Positions 18,380 through 26,800 of a DNA stretch of 39,299 nucleotides are shown piece by piece. The DNA comes from Streptomyces amritsarensis (GTDB lineage: Bacteria; Actinomycetota; Actinomycetes; Streptomycetales; Streptomycetaceae). The notes beneath the pieces were generated by a model. That model saw only the letters and a program-made list of their open reading frames with translations. It had not been told where the DNA came from and did no database searches. The stretch lies in assembly GCF_001953875.1 (NCBI RefSeq), contig NZ_MQUR01000074.1, positions 1 through 39,299 on the forward strand, in the 5' to 3' direction. The position numbers were made by a program, and so were the translations under genes. Numbering within the stretch: the first letter of the stretch is position 1; every line of letters begins with the position of its first letter.

Positions 18380-21300
18380 TCAGAGCCGGGCGGCGGCCGC
18401 CACCTCCTCGGCCAGGACGGCGACGGCGCGGCGCACGTCGTCCTCGCGGTGCTCGCTCGTGAGGAAGAACCGCAGCCTGGACAGGCCCTCCTCGACGGCG
18501 GGATGGAAAATCGGGTCGGCGACGACCCCCCGCGCGAACAGCCGGTCCGCGACGCGCAGGGTCCGTGCCGAGTCGCCGAGGACGACCGGCACGATGGGGG
18601 TGTCGGCGCTGGAGCCGGTCGGCAGGCCGGCCGCCGCGGCCAGGCCGAGGAAGAGTTCGGCGTTGCGCCGGAGCGCGCGCACCCGGTGGGGTTCGGCGGC
18701 GATCAGCTCGGTGGCGGCCAGGGCGGCGGCCGCGTTGGCCGGGGTCAGTCCCACGCTGTAGACGAAGCCCGGCAGGGTGTGCCGCAGCCAGCGCACCATG
18801 CGGGCCGAGCCGCCGAGGTAACCCCCGCAACTGGCGAAGGACTTGGAGAGGGTGCCCATCCACAGGTCCACGTCGGACCGGTCGACACCGAAGAACTCCC
18901 CGACGCCCCGGCCGTGTTCCCCGACCGTGCCGATGCTGTGCGCCTCGTCGACCATCAGCAGGGCGCCGTACCGTTTCTTCAGCTCGATCACGGCGGGCAG
19001 GTCGACCAGGTCGCCGTCCATGCTGTAGGCGCCCTCGACGACGACCAGGACCCGGCGGAAGCGGGACCGGTTGATCCGCAGCAGGTGTTCCAGGTCGCCG
19101 CTGTCGTTGTGGGCGAAGGGCCTGCGTGCCGCCCCGGACAGGGCGCAGCCCTGGAGGATGCTGTCATGGGCCAGCGCGTCGTGCAGGACGAGGTCCTCCG
19201 CGCCGACGAGGTGCCCGATCGCGGTGACGTTGGTGGCATGGCCGCTGACCAGCGTGAGGCAGTCCCCGACGCCGAGGAAGCCGGCCAGGGCGCGTTCGAG
19301 ACGGATCGTCAGTTCCCGTTCGCCCGAGAGCGCTCGGCTCGCGGAGACGGAGGTCCCGTACCGCTCCACGGCCCGGTGCACGGCTTCGTTGACCGCAGGG
19401 TGGCCCGAGATCCCCAGGTAGTTGTAGCTGCCGAAGGACAGGTACGAGCGGTCGCCGATCACCGTGGTGTCGCGGATGGTGCCCTCGTGGACGCGGAAGT
19501 ACGGGAATTCGGCGCCGCCGGCGGTGATCGAGGCCAGGCGCTCCTCGAAGAGGGCGACCTCCGGGAAGTCGTCGACGCTCGCGGTCGCGATGCCCCATTC
19601 GGCGGCCCGCGCCCGCGGGGAGGGCGGACGGCCGGGGGCCGCAGTCCGGGGCCGGTCCGGATCGAGCAGCGCGATCAGCCCGCCGACGGTGAGGCCGGGC
19701 GCGAACAGGTCCTCGGAGCGGAATCCGGGCGCGCGCCTGCCGATGTTGACCGCCAGCTCCTGGAGCATGAGGGAGTCGAAGCCGAGGCCGGCCACCAGCG
19801 TCATGTCCTCGCCGAGGTCCGCGAGGGGGAACACCCCGGTCCGCGACACCTCTTCGAGCACGATGGACACGGCGTCCTCGCCGGGGCCGACGGACGAGGC
19901 GGGCACGTCGGAAGGGGTGGGCACGACGGGACCGGCGGGCACCTGCGCCGGGGCGGACCCGGCCGGCTCGCCGCCTGCGCGCGCCGCCACGACGGGTGGG
20001 GCCGGCTCCCCCGCCTCGCGTGCCGCATCGTCCACGACCCAGTGGCGGCGCGGGGCGAGCGGACTCGGCGGCAGGGTGCACGGGGGTGTGCGCCCCGCCG
20101 CGGCGGGTGCGGCCGTCGCGGGTGCGGGCTCGGGCTCCACGGCCCGACCTGCCTCCAGCGCCGAGGCCGCCGCGGTCAGCCGGGCGGCCGCCTCGGCGGG
20201 GCCCCGCGCCACCAGGGCGAGGCGCTCCCCCAGGGGGCCTCGGCGGGCCAGCGTGTCCGCGACCCGGGCCAGGGGCGGCCCGTCCTGGGTCAGGGTCCGC
20301 GCGAGGTCGCGGGCGTACCGGACCAGCCCGGTCCGGTCGCGTGCGGTGAGGACCAGCTCGTAGGGCTCGCCGGCGGGCGCCGGGCGCAGCGGTGGCTCGG
20401 TGGCCTCCTCCACGACCAGGTGGACGCCGGTGCCGCCGAACCCGAAGGCGCTCACCCCGGCCCGGCGGGGCAGGTCGGTGGCGGGCCATGGGACGGGGGT
20501 CGTCGCGACGGTCAGCCGTGCGGCGTCGAGGGCGGCGGTGTCGGCGAGGCCGAACTCCGGCTGCGGCGGGATCACGCCCCGCTGCACGGCCAGGACCGAC
20601 TTGACGAGTCCGGCCACGCCCGCGGAGTTGAGCGAGTGCCCGACGACCGCCTTGACCGCCCCGAGGTGGGCGGGGGCCGCGTCCGCACCGCGCAGTTCGC
20701 GCAGGACCGCGAGCTCCACGGGGTCGCCGACGGAGGTGCCGGTGCCGTGGGCCTCCAGGTAGCCCACCGCGTCCGGGGACAGGCCCGCGTCGCGGTACGC
20801 CCGGCGCAGGGCTCTGAGCTGGCCGCCCGCCTGGGGGTGCATGCCGCCCTGTACGGTGCCGTCGTTGGCCGTCCCCACGCCGCGGATCACGGCGTAGACG
20901 CGGTCGCCGGCCGCCCGGGCGTCGGCCAGCGGCCGCAGCACCAGTACCCCGGCGCCCTCCCCCAGAACGAAACCGTCGGCCTCCGCGCCGAAGGGCAGGC
21001 ATCTGCCGCTGCGCGAGATGGCGCCTATCCGGCACAGCCCCACCAGCAGGTCGGGGGCGAGGATCAGCTGGGCGCCACCGGCGATCGCGATGCGGGAGCG
21101 GCCGGCGCGCAGCGCGTGGACCGCGTTGGCGACGGCCATGAGTCCACCGGAGCACGCGGAGTCCAGTGCGTAGCTCTCGCCGTGCAGGTCGAAGACGGAG
21201 CTGATGGTGTTGGGTCCCATGTTGAGCAGGAGCCCGGCCACGGAGGTGCCGTGCAGTCCCTGGACGGCGCGTACGGTCTCCTGCCAGCCGGCGTCCGCCG

Positions 21301-21814
21301 CACGGGCTCCGAACTCTCCGCCGGCCAGCTGGCGCATCCGTATCCGCATGGTGCTGAGCTCGCGGTAGCCGCTCTCGGTGAGAGCCGTGATCACCGAGGT
21401 CTCCTCGCGGTCGAAGCCGTCCGCCTCCCACCCGGCGTCCTGGATCGCCTCACGGGTCAGGTCGATCAGCAGCCGGTGCTGGGGGTCCATGGCGGCGGCC
21501 CGGCGCGGCGGGATGCCGTAGTGCGCCGCGTCGAAGTGGCCCACGTCCGGCAGCAGCGCCATGGTGTCGGTGTAGGTCGACGACGTGTCGCGGAAGTCGC
21601 CGGTGAGGAAGGCGGCGCTGCGCCAGCGCGTGTCGGGGATGGCGGAGAACTGCGGCTCCGGGGCCGTCAGAAGCCGCCAGTACTCGTTCAGGTTGCGGGC
21701 TCCCGGGAACCGGCAGGCCATTCCCACGACGGCTATGGCCTCGTGCTGCGCCCCCGGCTCCTGCTCCCGCGACTTCTGCTCCCGCGGCTTCTGTGTCCCT
21801 GTCACGGTCCTCAC
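18380..21814 (-). CDS. KS-ACP-AONS megasynthase (AT-less PKS fused to alpha-oxoamine synthase)
   Basis: A 1144-aa multidomain enzyme. The ketosynthase (~25-470) has an intact triad: Cys221 (DSACSGGLM), His356 (EAHGTGTS) and His393 (VVGHSLNSAG). A KS-associated linker (~480-555) and a remnant-like LPPSPLAPRRHWV post-AT segment (~581-593) follow. After a Pro/Ala linker comes a carrier protein with phosphopantetheine Ser681 (LGFDSLML). The C-terminal PLP-dependent AONS domain (~750-1144) has VDEAHSIG and Lys991 (GTLSKSF). No acyltransferase is present. It should condense acyl units on the ACP and release the product with an amino acid by decarboxylation as an alpha-amino ketone. The GTG at 21814 overlaps the SDR stop (GTGA). 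A GTG at 21805 is possible. Confidence 0.9.
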   Translation of the reverse strand: MRTVTGTQKPREQKSREQEPGAQHEAIAVVGMACRFPGARNLNEYWRLLTAPEPQFSAIPDTRWRSAAFLTGDFRDTSSTYTDTMALLPDVGHFDAAHYGIPPRRAAAMDPQHRLLIDLTREAIQDAGWEADGFDREETSVITALTESGYRELSTMRIRMRQLAGGEFGARAADAGWQETVRAVQGLHGTSVAGLLLNMGPNTISSVFDLHGESYALDSACSGGLMAVANAVHALRAGRSRIAIAGGAQLILAPDLLVGLCRIGAISRSGRCLPFGAEADGFVLGEGAGVLVLRPLADARAAGDRVYAVIRGVGTANDGTVQGGMHPQAGGQLRALRRAYRDAGLSPDAVGYLEAHGTGTSVGDPVELAVLRELRGADAAPAHLGAVKAVVGHSLNSAGVAGLVKSVLAVQRGVIPPQPEFGLADTAALDAARLTVATTPVPWPATDLPRRAGVSAFGFGGTGVHLVVEEATEPPLRPAPAGEPYELVLTARDRTGLVRYARDLARTLTQDGPPLARVADTLARRGPLGERLALVARGPAEAAARLTAAASALEAGRAVEPEPAPATAAPAAAGRTPPCTLPPSPLAPRRHWVVDDAAREAGEPAPPVVAARAGGEPAGSAPAQVPAGPVVPTPSDVPASSVGPGEDAVSIVLEEVSRTGVFPLADLGEDMTLVAGLGFDSLMLQELAVNIGRRAPGFRSEDLFAPGLTVGGLIALLDPDRPRTAAPGRPPSPRARAAEWGIATASVDDFPEVALFEERLASITAGGAEFPYFRVHEGTIRDTTVIGDRSYLSFGSYNYLGISGHPAVNEAVHRAVERYGTSVSASRALSGERELTIRLERALAGFLGVGDCLTLVSGHATNVTAIGHLVGAEDLVLHDALAHDSILQGCALSGAARRPFAHNDSGDLEHLLRINRSRFRRVLVVVEGAYSMDGDLVDLPAVIELKKRYGALLMVDEAHSIGTVGEHGRGVGEFFGVDRSDVDLWMGTLSKSFASCGGYLGGSARMVRWLRHTLPGFVYSVGLTPANAAAALAATELIAAEPHRVRALRRNAELFLGLAAAAGLPTGSSADTPIVPVVLGDSARTLRVADRLFARGVVADPIFHPAVEEGLSRLRFFLTSEHREDDVRRAVAVLAEEVAAAARL

Positions 21815-22749
21815 CCGGTCGTCGGTCGCGCACGCCACCAGTCGAGCGTGGCCTTGACCTGTTCGTCGACGGGAGTGGCGCGCACCGCGAACGCGGCCTC
21901 GTAGGCGCTGGAATCGACGACGAAGGGGCGGTCGAACTGGTAGCGGATCTCCTTCAGTTCGCGCAGCAGCGGGGAGAACAGCCCGGCGAGGCCCAGTGCG
22001 GCCGGAGGGATCCTGCGCACCACCGCAGGCCCCGCTCCCGCTTCCGCGGCGAGCCGGTCGGCCATCTCCCGGACGGACCGGGCGGGTCCGGTCGGGATGT
22101 GCCAGGCACGCCCCCAGGCCCGTTCCTCGCCCGCGACCTCGGCCATCGCCGCGGCCACGTCGGGCAGGTAGGTCCAGCTGTGCGGGGCGTCCGGGTCCCC
22201 CAGCGCGGAGACCGGCTTGCCGCGCAGCAGCGCCGGTACGACCCGTCCGGCGAGGTGCCCGCCGTCGGTGACGCCCGGCCCGAAGAAGTCGCCGGCGCGC
22301 ACCTCGACCGCCTGGACGCGGCCCTGTTCGTGCCGCGTCCGCACCTGTTCCCAGGCGGCGGCGCGGACACGGCCCTTGGGGCCGGTCGCCGCGAGCGGCA
22401 GCTCCTCGGTCATGGGTCCGTCCACCGGCCCGTAGCCGTAGAGGTTGCCCAACATGACCAGCACGGCCCCGGTGGCCTCGGCCGCGGCGCAGACCGAGGA
22501 GACGAGCGGCGTCCATGCGCGCACCCAGTGGTGGTAGGGCGGCGCGGCGCAGTGGTGGATCGCCGCTGCGCCCCGCGCGGCGGAGATCAGCCCCTCCCGG
22601 TCCGTCGCGTCGAGGGCGAGGTGCTCGATCCCCGGTTCCGGGCTTCTGCCCGTCCTGGTGACGACCCGTACGGAATGTCCCTGCTCTGCCAGCAAACGGG
22701 CGGTGGCGGCGCCTGCGGGTCCAAAACCCACGACCACATGAAGACTCAC
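21811..22749 (-). CDS. Atypical NAD(P)-dependent epimerase/reductase (extended SDR)
   Basis: A 312-aa Rossmann protein with the dinucleotide loop GFGPAGAATA (G-x-G-x-x-G) at about residues 8-17. The NLYGYGPVDGP and RAGDFFGPGV segments are typical of extended SDRs. The catalytic Tyr-x-x-x-Lys is not visible after NLYGYGP, so it may be a non-classical reductase or isomerase. It starts with GTG, apparently leaderless, and its stop overlaps the start of the KS-ACP-AONS gene. Reduction of the alpha-amino ketone made by that enzyme is the obvious hypothesis, though unproven. Confidence 0.88.
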   Translation of the reverse strand: MSLHVVVGFGPAGAATARLLAEQGHSVRVVTRTGRSPEPGIEHLALDATDREGLISAARGAAAIHHCAAPPYHHWVRAWTPLVSSVCAAAEATGAVLVMLGNLYGYGPVDGPMTEELPLAATGPKGRVRAAAWEQVRTRHEQGRVQAVEVRAGDFFGPGVTDGGHLAGRVVPALLRGKPVSALGDPDAPHSWTYLPDVAAAMAEVAGEERAWGRAWHIPTGPARSVREMADRLAAEAGAGPAVVRRIPPAALGLAGLFSPLLRELKEIRYQFDRPFVVDSSAYEAAFAVRATPVDEQVKATLDWWRARPTTG

Positions 22750-22755
22750 GGGCGC

Positions 22756-22761
22756 ACAGTA
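22756..22761 (-). promoter_or_regulatory. -10 hexamer for a leaderless SDR/KS-ACP-AONS operon
   Basis: On the minus strand TACTGT is followed by exactly 6 nt and the GTG start at 22749. There is no ribosome site. The remaining intergenic sequence to 22967 holds no gene. Confidence 0.45.
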
Positions 22762-22967
22762 GCGCGAGAGTGGATCGATCTCTTCTCAGTTTGGCCGGTA
22801 CAGATCATTCCCGGACCGGAATCAGCCTGTTGACCCCCAAGGCTCTCCCCGCGGGTGGGCGCGGAGGGCGGCCGGGGCGCTGCGGCGTGTTTGGCCAGGA
22901 CCCGTCGGACCGGATACCGGGCCCGGATTCGGTCCCGACGACGTGGCCGCTGGGCACCACGCCGCGG

Positions 22968-22997
22968 GGCCGGACCCGTGCGGTCACGGGTCCGGCC
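22968..22997 (-). terminator. Terminator of the MIB operon
   Basis: Perfect 13-bp arms (22968-22980 and 22985-22997) with a 4-nt loop lie 14 bp after the methyltransferase stop on the minus strand. They separate the MIB operon from the SDR/KS-ACP-AONS operon. Confidence 0.88.
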
Positions 22998-23011
22998 GTC
23001 GTGCAGCGGCG

Positions 23012-23896
23012 TCAGACGCGGTCGGCCGCGATCAGGACGTACTGGAAGGAGCCGTCCTTGTAGGAGTTGATGAACGCCTCCTCGATACCCGTGACCAGGG
23101 AGGACGTGGCGCGCAGCTCCCAGTAGGGCAGGGTCTCGGGGGTCAGGTCGATCACGGCCTGCGGCACGAGACGGTTGTCGGCCATGGCCCTCATGTACTC
23201 CCGGCGGGAGTGGATGTTGCACTCGAAGTGGGCGTTGATCTGGGAGACCCACTTCGAGGGCTGGCCGTAACGCGGATTCCAGCAGCCGGTGATGGTCACG
23301 TAGCGGCCGCCGACGGCGAGGACGCGGGAGTGCTCGGCGAACAGGTCGTGCAGGTCGACGTACATGCTCGACTCGTTGTTCCAGGAGGCGGCGGCCTGCC
23401 CGGTCTCGAGCGGCGTGTTGAGCATGTTGCAGACGCGGGCGCGGACGGAGTCCTCGATGCCCAGCTCGCGGGCGCGCTGGTTGGCGAAGTCGGCCTGCTT
23501 GGCCGACAGGGTGACGCCTTCGACCTTGCATCCGAACCGCTGGTGGGCCATGACCATCGAGCCGCCGCGGCCGCAGCCGGCGTCCACGAGCGTGTCGTCG
23601 CGTCCGATGGCGCCGAGGTGGTTCAGCAGGACGTCCGCCTGCGCGGACTCCAGCCGGTGGAGCTCGGCGATCAGCTTCTTCTCGTACGCGCTGTCCTCGG
23701 TGTCCCCGAGGGCCGCGTGGTCGATGTCACCGATGCCGTAGTGGTGGTGGTACAGACCGTCGACATCGCCGAGACGCAGGTTCACCGGCCGGGCCTCGTG
23801 GTCCCAGTAGCGTGCGATGTCGCCCTGGTAGGGCGTCGCCGGGGAGGGGATGAAGGCGGAAGTGGGGGCGGCAACGGTGAAATCGGTGCTGGTCAC
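23012..23896 (-). CDS. gppmt: Geranyl diphosphate 2-C-methyltransferase
   Basis: A 294-aa SAM-dependent methyltransferase that converts GPP to 2-methyl-GPP, the first committed step of 2-methylisoborneol. It has motif I LVDAGCGRGGSM, the characteristic WDHEARPVNLRLGDVDG and YHHHYGIGD near the N-terminus, and the cyclopropane-synthase-like body ITGCWNPRYG. The last residues QYVLIAADRV match the family end. The GTG at 23896 lies 14 bp after the MIB synthase stop. The frame extends further upstream only as an antisense-like shadow inside the synthase gene. Confidence 0.96.
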   Translation of the reverse strand: MTSTDFTVAAPTSAFIPSPATPYQGDIARYWDHEARPVNLRLGDVDGLYHHHYGIGDIDHAALGDTEDSAYEKKLIAELHRLESAQADVLLNHLGAIGRDDTLVDAGCGRGGSMVMAHQRFGCKVEGVTLSAKQADFANQRARELGIEDSVRARVCNMLNTPLETGQAAASWNNESSMYVDLHDLFAEHSRVLAVGGRYVTITGCWNPRYGQPSKWVSQINAHFECNIHSRREYMRAMADNRLVPQAVIDLTPETLPYWELRATSSLVTGIEEAFINSYKDGSFQYVLIAADRV

Positions 23897-23910
23897 AGAT
23901 AAATCCGTCC

Positions 23911-25293
23911 TTACCAGAAGTCGGGCAGGCTGTATCGGTAGGTGTTGCTCTGGTGCCAGTAGTGGTTGCCGTCGACCCAGACGGCCACGCCCCGCAGGAA
24001 GCGCACCACGCGTGGGTCGGGGCAGGACACGGCCAGTTCCGCGGCCGCGGCCTCGAAGGCGTGCATGAGGTCGTTGTGGATCTCTACCGCCTTCAGGTAG
24101 GCCTCCTTGTCGGAGAGGCCCTCCCGTGCTGCGATGACCACCGGCAGGTTCAGGTGGAGGCCGGGGCTGTCGAGTTCCTTGGTGTAGGAGTACAGGTCGT
24201 TGGAGATGGTGGTGGCGTTGCCGGCCAGCGCGATCACCCGTTGCATGGCGGGCATGGCGTGCAGATCGGCCGGGAGTTCGTAGCCGCCCACGGTGTCGGT
24301 GATGGTGGGGCACGGGCGGAAGTTGTTGAACTGGCGCATCGCCAGGTACTCGTGCACTTCCGGGACGTACTTGGTCTCGGCCCAGGCGGCCTCGGCGAGG
24401 TACCCCATGTGCAGCCGGGCCATGTCGTGCCGGTACCGGTCGGCCTGCGAGGGGGTCGCCGCCTGCGCGAAGTACTCCATGGCCGAGCGGTAGGAGCGCC
24501 GCGGCGCGTCCGAGAGGAGCGACTGCGCCCACTGCGACTGGTACTGCGCGGTCGTGTGGACCGGGTCCAGGGCGGTGTGCGCCAGCAGAAGCCTTCCTCC
24601 TAGTCCGACCGGCGAACCTCCGTGGTCCTCGCAGTAGCAGTCGTCGACCACGTTCTCGGCGACCATCAGCCGGGTGGCGATCATGAGGTGGTCGACGGTC
24701 GGGGCGTCCGGGTGGCAGGCGACCATGTAGCGGCCCACGGAGAAGCCGTCGAACTGGTCCTCCCACTCCGGCGGGTACGCCTGCACCTCGTCCACCGCCC
24801 AGCGCTTGATCCGGCGGCTGACCTCCTCCACGCGTGCGGGGTCGGGCTCCGGGACCGGGTGGTGGTACAGGCCGGGGATCGGCCTGCCCCCGGCTGCCGG
24901 CCGGGGCGCCGGCGGGTCGGCCGGGGCGGGCGGGGCGGCGGGCGGTGCCTGGCGGGGGGTGAAGAAGAACAGCCCCTCCGTGCCCACGCCGCTGGGGCCG
25001 CGCATGATCCGTTCCAGGGCGGGGTTCGGTGTCGCCGTCGTGGCGGCGGCCTGCCGCACCGGTGCGGCGGCCAGGTCGCCGCCCGGCCCTCCGGCCGGTA
25101 CGGGCAACGCCTCGGGAGCGGGAACGGGAACGGGGTGGGAGGGCCGGGCCGCCGGCCCGAAGGGCAGCGCCGGCCCGGTCGGCAGCGCGGGCTTGCCTCC
25201 GGTGACGGCGTCGGCGCCGCGGCCGTGGGTCCCGAAGCGGGCCGCGGCGGCAGGCAGGCTCGACTGCGCAGGGGAAGGCCCGGGAACGGGCAT
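23911..25293 (-). CDS. mibs: 2-methylisoborneol synthase (class I terpene cyclase)
   Basis: A 460-aa cyclase of 2-methyl-GPP. The Asp-rich metal motif DDCYCED is at 217-223 and the NSE-type motif NDLYSYTKE at 365-373. The conserved C-terminus HYWHQSNTYRYSLPDFW is at 444-460. Residues 1 to ~140 are Pro/Ala/Gly-rich and disordered, with a conserved-looking island near 89-111 (NPALERIMRGPSG). In related systems this N-terminal extension loads the synthase into the family 2B encapsulin encoded just upstream. The ATG at 25293 follows TAGGAG. The product is the earthy odorant 2-MIB. Confidence 0.97.
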   Translation of the reverse strand: MPVPGPSPAQSSLPAAAARFGTHGRGADAVTGGKPALPTGPALPFGPAARPSHPVPVPAPEALPVPAGGPGGDLAAAPVRQAAATTATPNPALERIMRGPSGVGTEGLFFFTPRQAPPAAPPAPADPPAPRPAAGGRPIPGLYHHPVPEPDPARVEEVSRRIKRWAVDEVQAYPPEWEDQFDGFSVGRYMVACHPDAPTVDHLMIATRLMVAENVVDDCYCEDHGGSPVGLGGRLLLAHTALDPVHTTAQYQSQWAQSLLSDAPRRSYRSAMEYFAQAATPSQADRYRHDMARLHMGYLAEAAWAETKYVPEVHEYLAMRQFNNFRPCPTITDTVGGYELPADLHAMPAMQRVIALAGNATTISNDLYSYTKELDSPGLHLNLPVVIAAREGLSDKEAYLKAVEIHNDLMHAFEAAAAELAVSCPDPRVVRFLRGVAVWVDGNHYWHQSNTYRYSLPDFW

Positions 25294-25325
25294 CCGTGGC
25301 TCCTAGGTGATGGGGGTGGGCTGTG

Positions 25326-25368
25326 CCGGACCCTCCCTGGCACGTTCGGCCGGCCCGGGAGGGTCCGG
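25326..25368 (-). terminator. Intercistronic hairpin between encapsulin and MIB synthase genes
   Basis: Perfect 12-bp arms (CCGGACCCTCCC at 25326-25337, complement at 25357-25368) with a 19-nt loop lie 19 bp after the encapsulin stop and about 30 bp before the synthase start. Inside an operon it may act as a partial terminator or mRNA stabiliser that keeps shell protein in excess over cargo. Confidence 0.65.
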
Positions 25369-25387
25369 GCTGATGACGGCCGGGCCG

Positions 25388-26800
25388 TCAGTCGCGCCGG
25401 CGGCCGATCTGGACGTTCTCCATCACGCCGAGCGCGTCGGGGACCAGGATGGCGGCGGAGTAGTAGGTGGTGACGAGGTACGAGATGATCGCCTGCTCGC
25501 TGATGCCCATGAAGCGCACGGACAGTCCCGGCTCGTACTCCTCCGGCAGCCCGGTCTGGTGCAGGCCGATGACGCCCTGGTTGTCCTCGCCCGTGCGCAT
25601 GGCGAGGATGGAGCTCGTGTTCTCCTTGCTGATGGGAATCTTGCTGCACGGGAGGATCGGGACCCCGCGCCAGGCCGGCACCTGCTGGCCGCCGAGGTCG
25701 ACGTGGTCCGGGTAGAGCCCGCGGGCGTTGAACTCGCGCCCGATCGCCGCGATGGTCCTGGGGTGGGCGAAGAAGAACCTGGTGCCGCGGCGGCGGCAGA
25801 GCAGTTCGTCCATGTCGTCCGGGGTGGGCGGGCCGGAGTGGGTCTGGATGCGCTGCTTGAAGTCGGCGTTGTGCAGGAGGCCGAACTCCCGGTTGTTGAC
25901 GAGCTCGTACTCCTGGCGCTCGCGCAGCGCCTCGATGGTGAGCCGGAGTTGTTCCTCGGTCTGGTTGTGCGGCCCGTTGTAGAGGTCGGCGACGCGCGTG
26001 TGGACCCGGAGCACGGTCTGGGCGATGGAGAGTTCGTACTCGCGCGGCTTGAGCTCGTAGTCGACGAACGTGCCGGGGAGCGCGGTCTCGCCGGTGTGGC
26101 CGGCGGACATCGCGATCTCTGCCTCACCGTGCTTGTTCTGCCGCTGGTGCGGGAGCGACCCGAACTGCTCGATGTGCGCCCGGAGGTTCGGTGCCGCGTC
26201 GAGGACGGCGGAGAAGTCGGCGCGGGAGAGGGTGAGCAGGGTGCCGGAGGTCTCGGCCGTGGCCGTGTAGTCGGCGGTCGCGTCGGCGTCCAGCAGCGCG
26301 TTCTCGCCGAACCGGTCGCCGTCGGCCAGCACCGCGACGGCGATGGCGTCGCCGTACTTGCCGACCGAGGTCTGGCTGATCCGGCCGTGGGCGATCAGGT
26401 GGATCCGATCGGCGGCGGCCCCGCGCTCGACCAGCACCTCACCGGCGCGGAAGTCGCGCTGGACGCACCGGTCGGCGAGCGTGCGCAGCACCTGCTCGTC
26501 CTCGAAGCCGCGCAGCATGGCGAGTTCGCCCAGCTCGCGCGGGATCACACGGACGTCGGCTCCGTCCTGGACGAATTCGATGCGGCCGTCACCGACGGTG
26601 TAGGTCAGGCGGCGGTTGACACGGTAGGTGCCGCCCTTGGTCTCCACCCAGGGGAGCGTCTTCAGCAGCCACCGGGAGGTGATCTCCTGCATCTGCGGGG
26701 CGGACTTGGTCGTGGTGGCAAGGTTGCGGGCGGCCGCCGTGCCCAGACTGGTCTGCTGGGTCGGCTCCAGCTGCGCTTCTGGGCTGGTGTCCACGGTCAT
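25388..26800 (-). CDS. Family 2B encapsulin shell protein with inserted cyclic-nucleotide-binding-like domain (EshA/SrpI type)
   Basis: A 470-aa HK97-fold shell protein. N-terminal arm and fold elements (1-90) precede an inserted cNMP-binding-like domain (~93-210, GAAADRIHLIAHG and GDRFGENALLDADATADY), which marks family 2B. The HK97 core resumes after ~235. The C-terminus (SVRFMGISEQAIISYLVTTYYSAAILVPDA) is strongly conserved in EshA/SrpI proteins. The Arg normally contacting the cyclic phosphate in CRP-type pockets (in ERSA) is not evident in DADATADYTA. It is first in the MIB operon. The ATG at 26800 has AAGGAG about 10 nt upstream. It should self-assemble into a capsid enclosing MIB synthase. 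Confidence 0.94.
   Translation of the reverse strand: MTVDTSPEAQLEPTQQTSLGTAAARNLATTTKSAPQMQEITSRWLLKTLPWVETKGGTYRVNRRLTYTVGDGRIEFVQDGADVRVIPRELGELAMLRGFEDEQVLRTLADRCVQRDFRAGEVLVERGAAADRIHLIAHGRISQTSVGKYGDAIAVAVLADGDRFGENALLDADATADYTATAETSGTLLTLSRADFSAVLDAAPNLRAHIEQFGSLPHQRQNKHGEAEIAMSAGHTGETALPGTFVDYELKPREYELSIAQTVLRVHTRVADLYNGPHNQTEEQLRLTIEALRERQEYELVNNREFGLLHNADFKQRIQTHSGPPTPDDMDELLCRRRGTRFFFAHPRTIAAIGREFNARGLYPDHVDLGGQQVPAWRGVPILPCSKIPISKENTSSILAMRTGEDNQGVIGLHQTGLPEEYEPGLSVRFMGISEQAIISYLVTTYYSAAILVPDALGVMENVQIGRRRD

Noticed and set aside
18371..21904. Very long open frame on the plus strand (over 1100 codons) opposite the KS-ACP-AONS gene
   Set aside because: It mirrors the real gene. 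The composition is Gly/Ala/Arg/Val-rich with no domains, no ribosome site and no family motif. Such frames arise from third-position GC bias.
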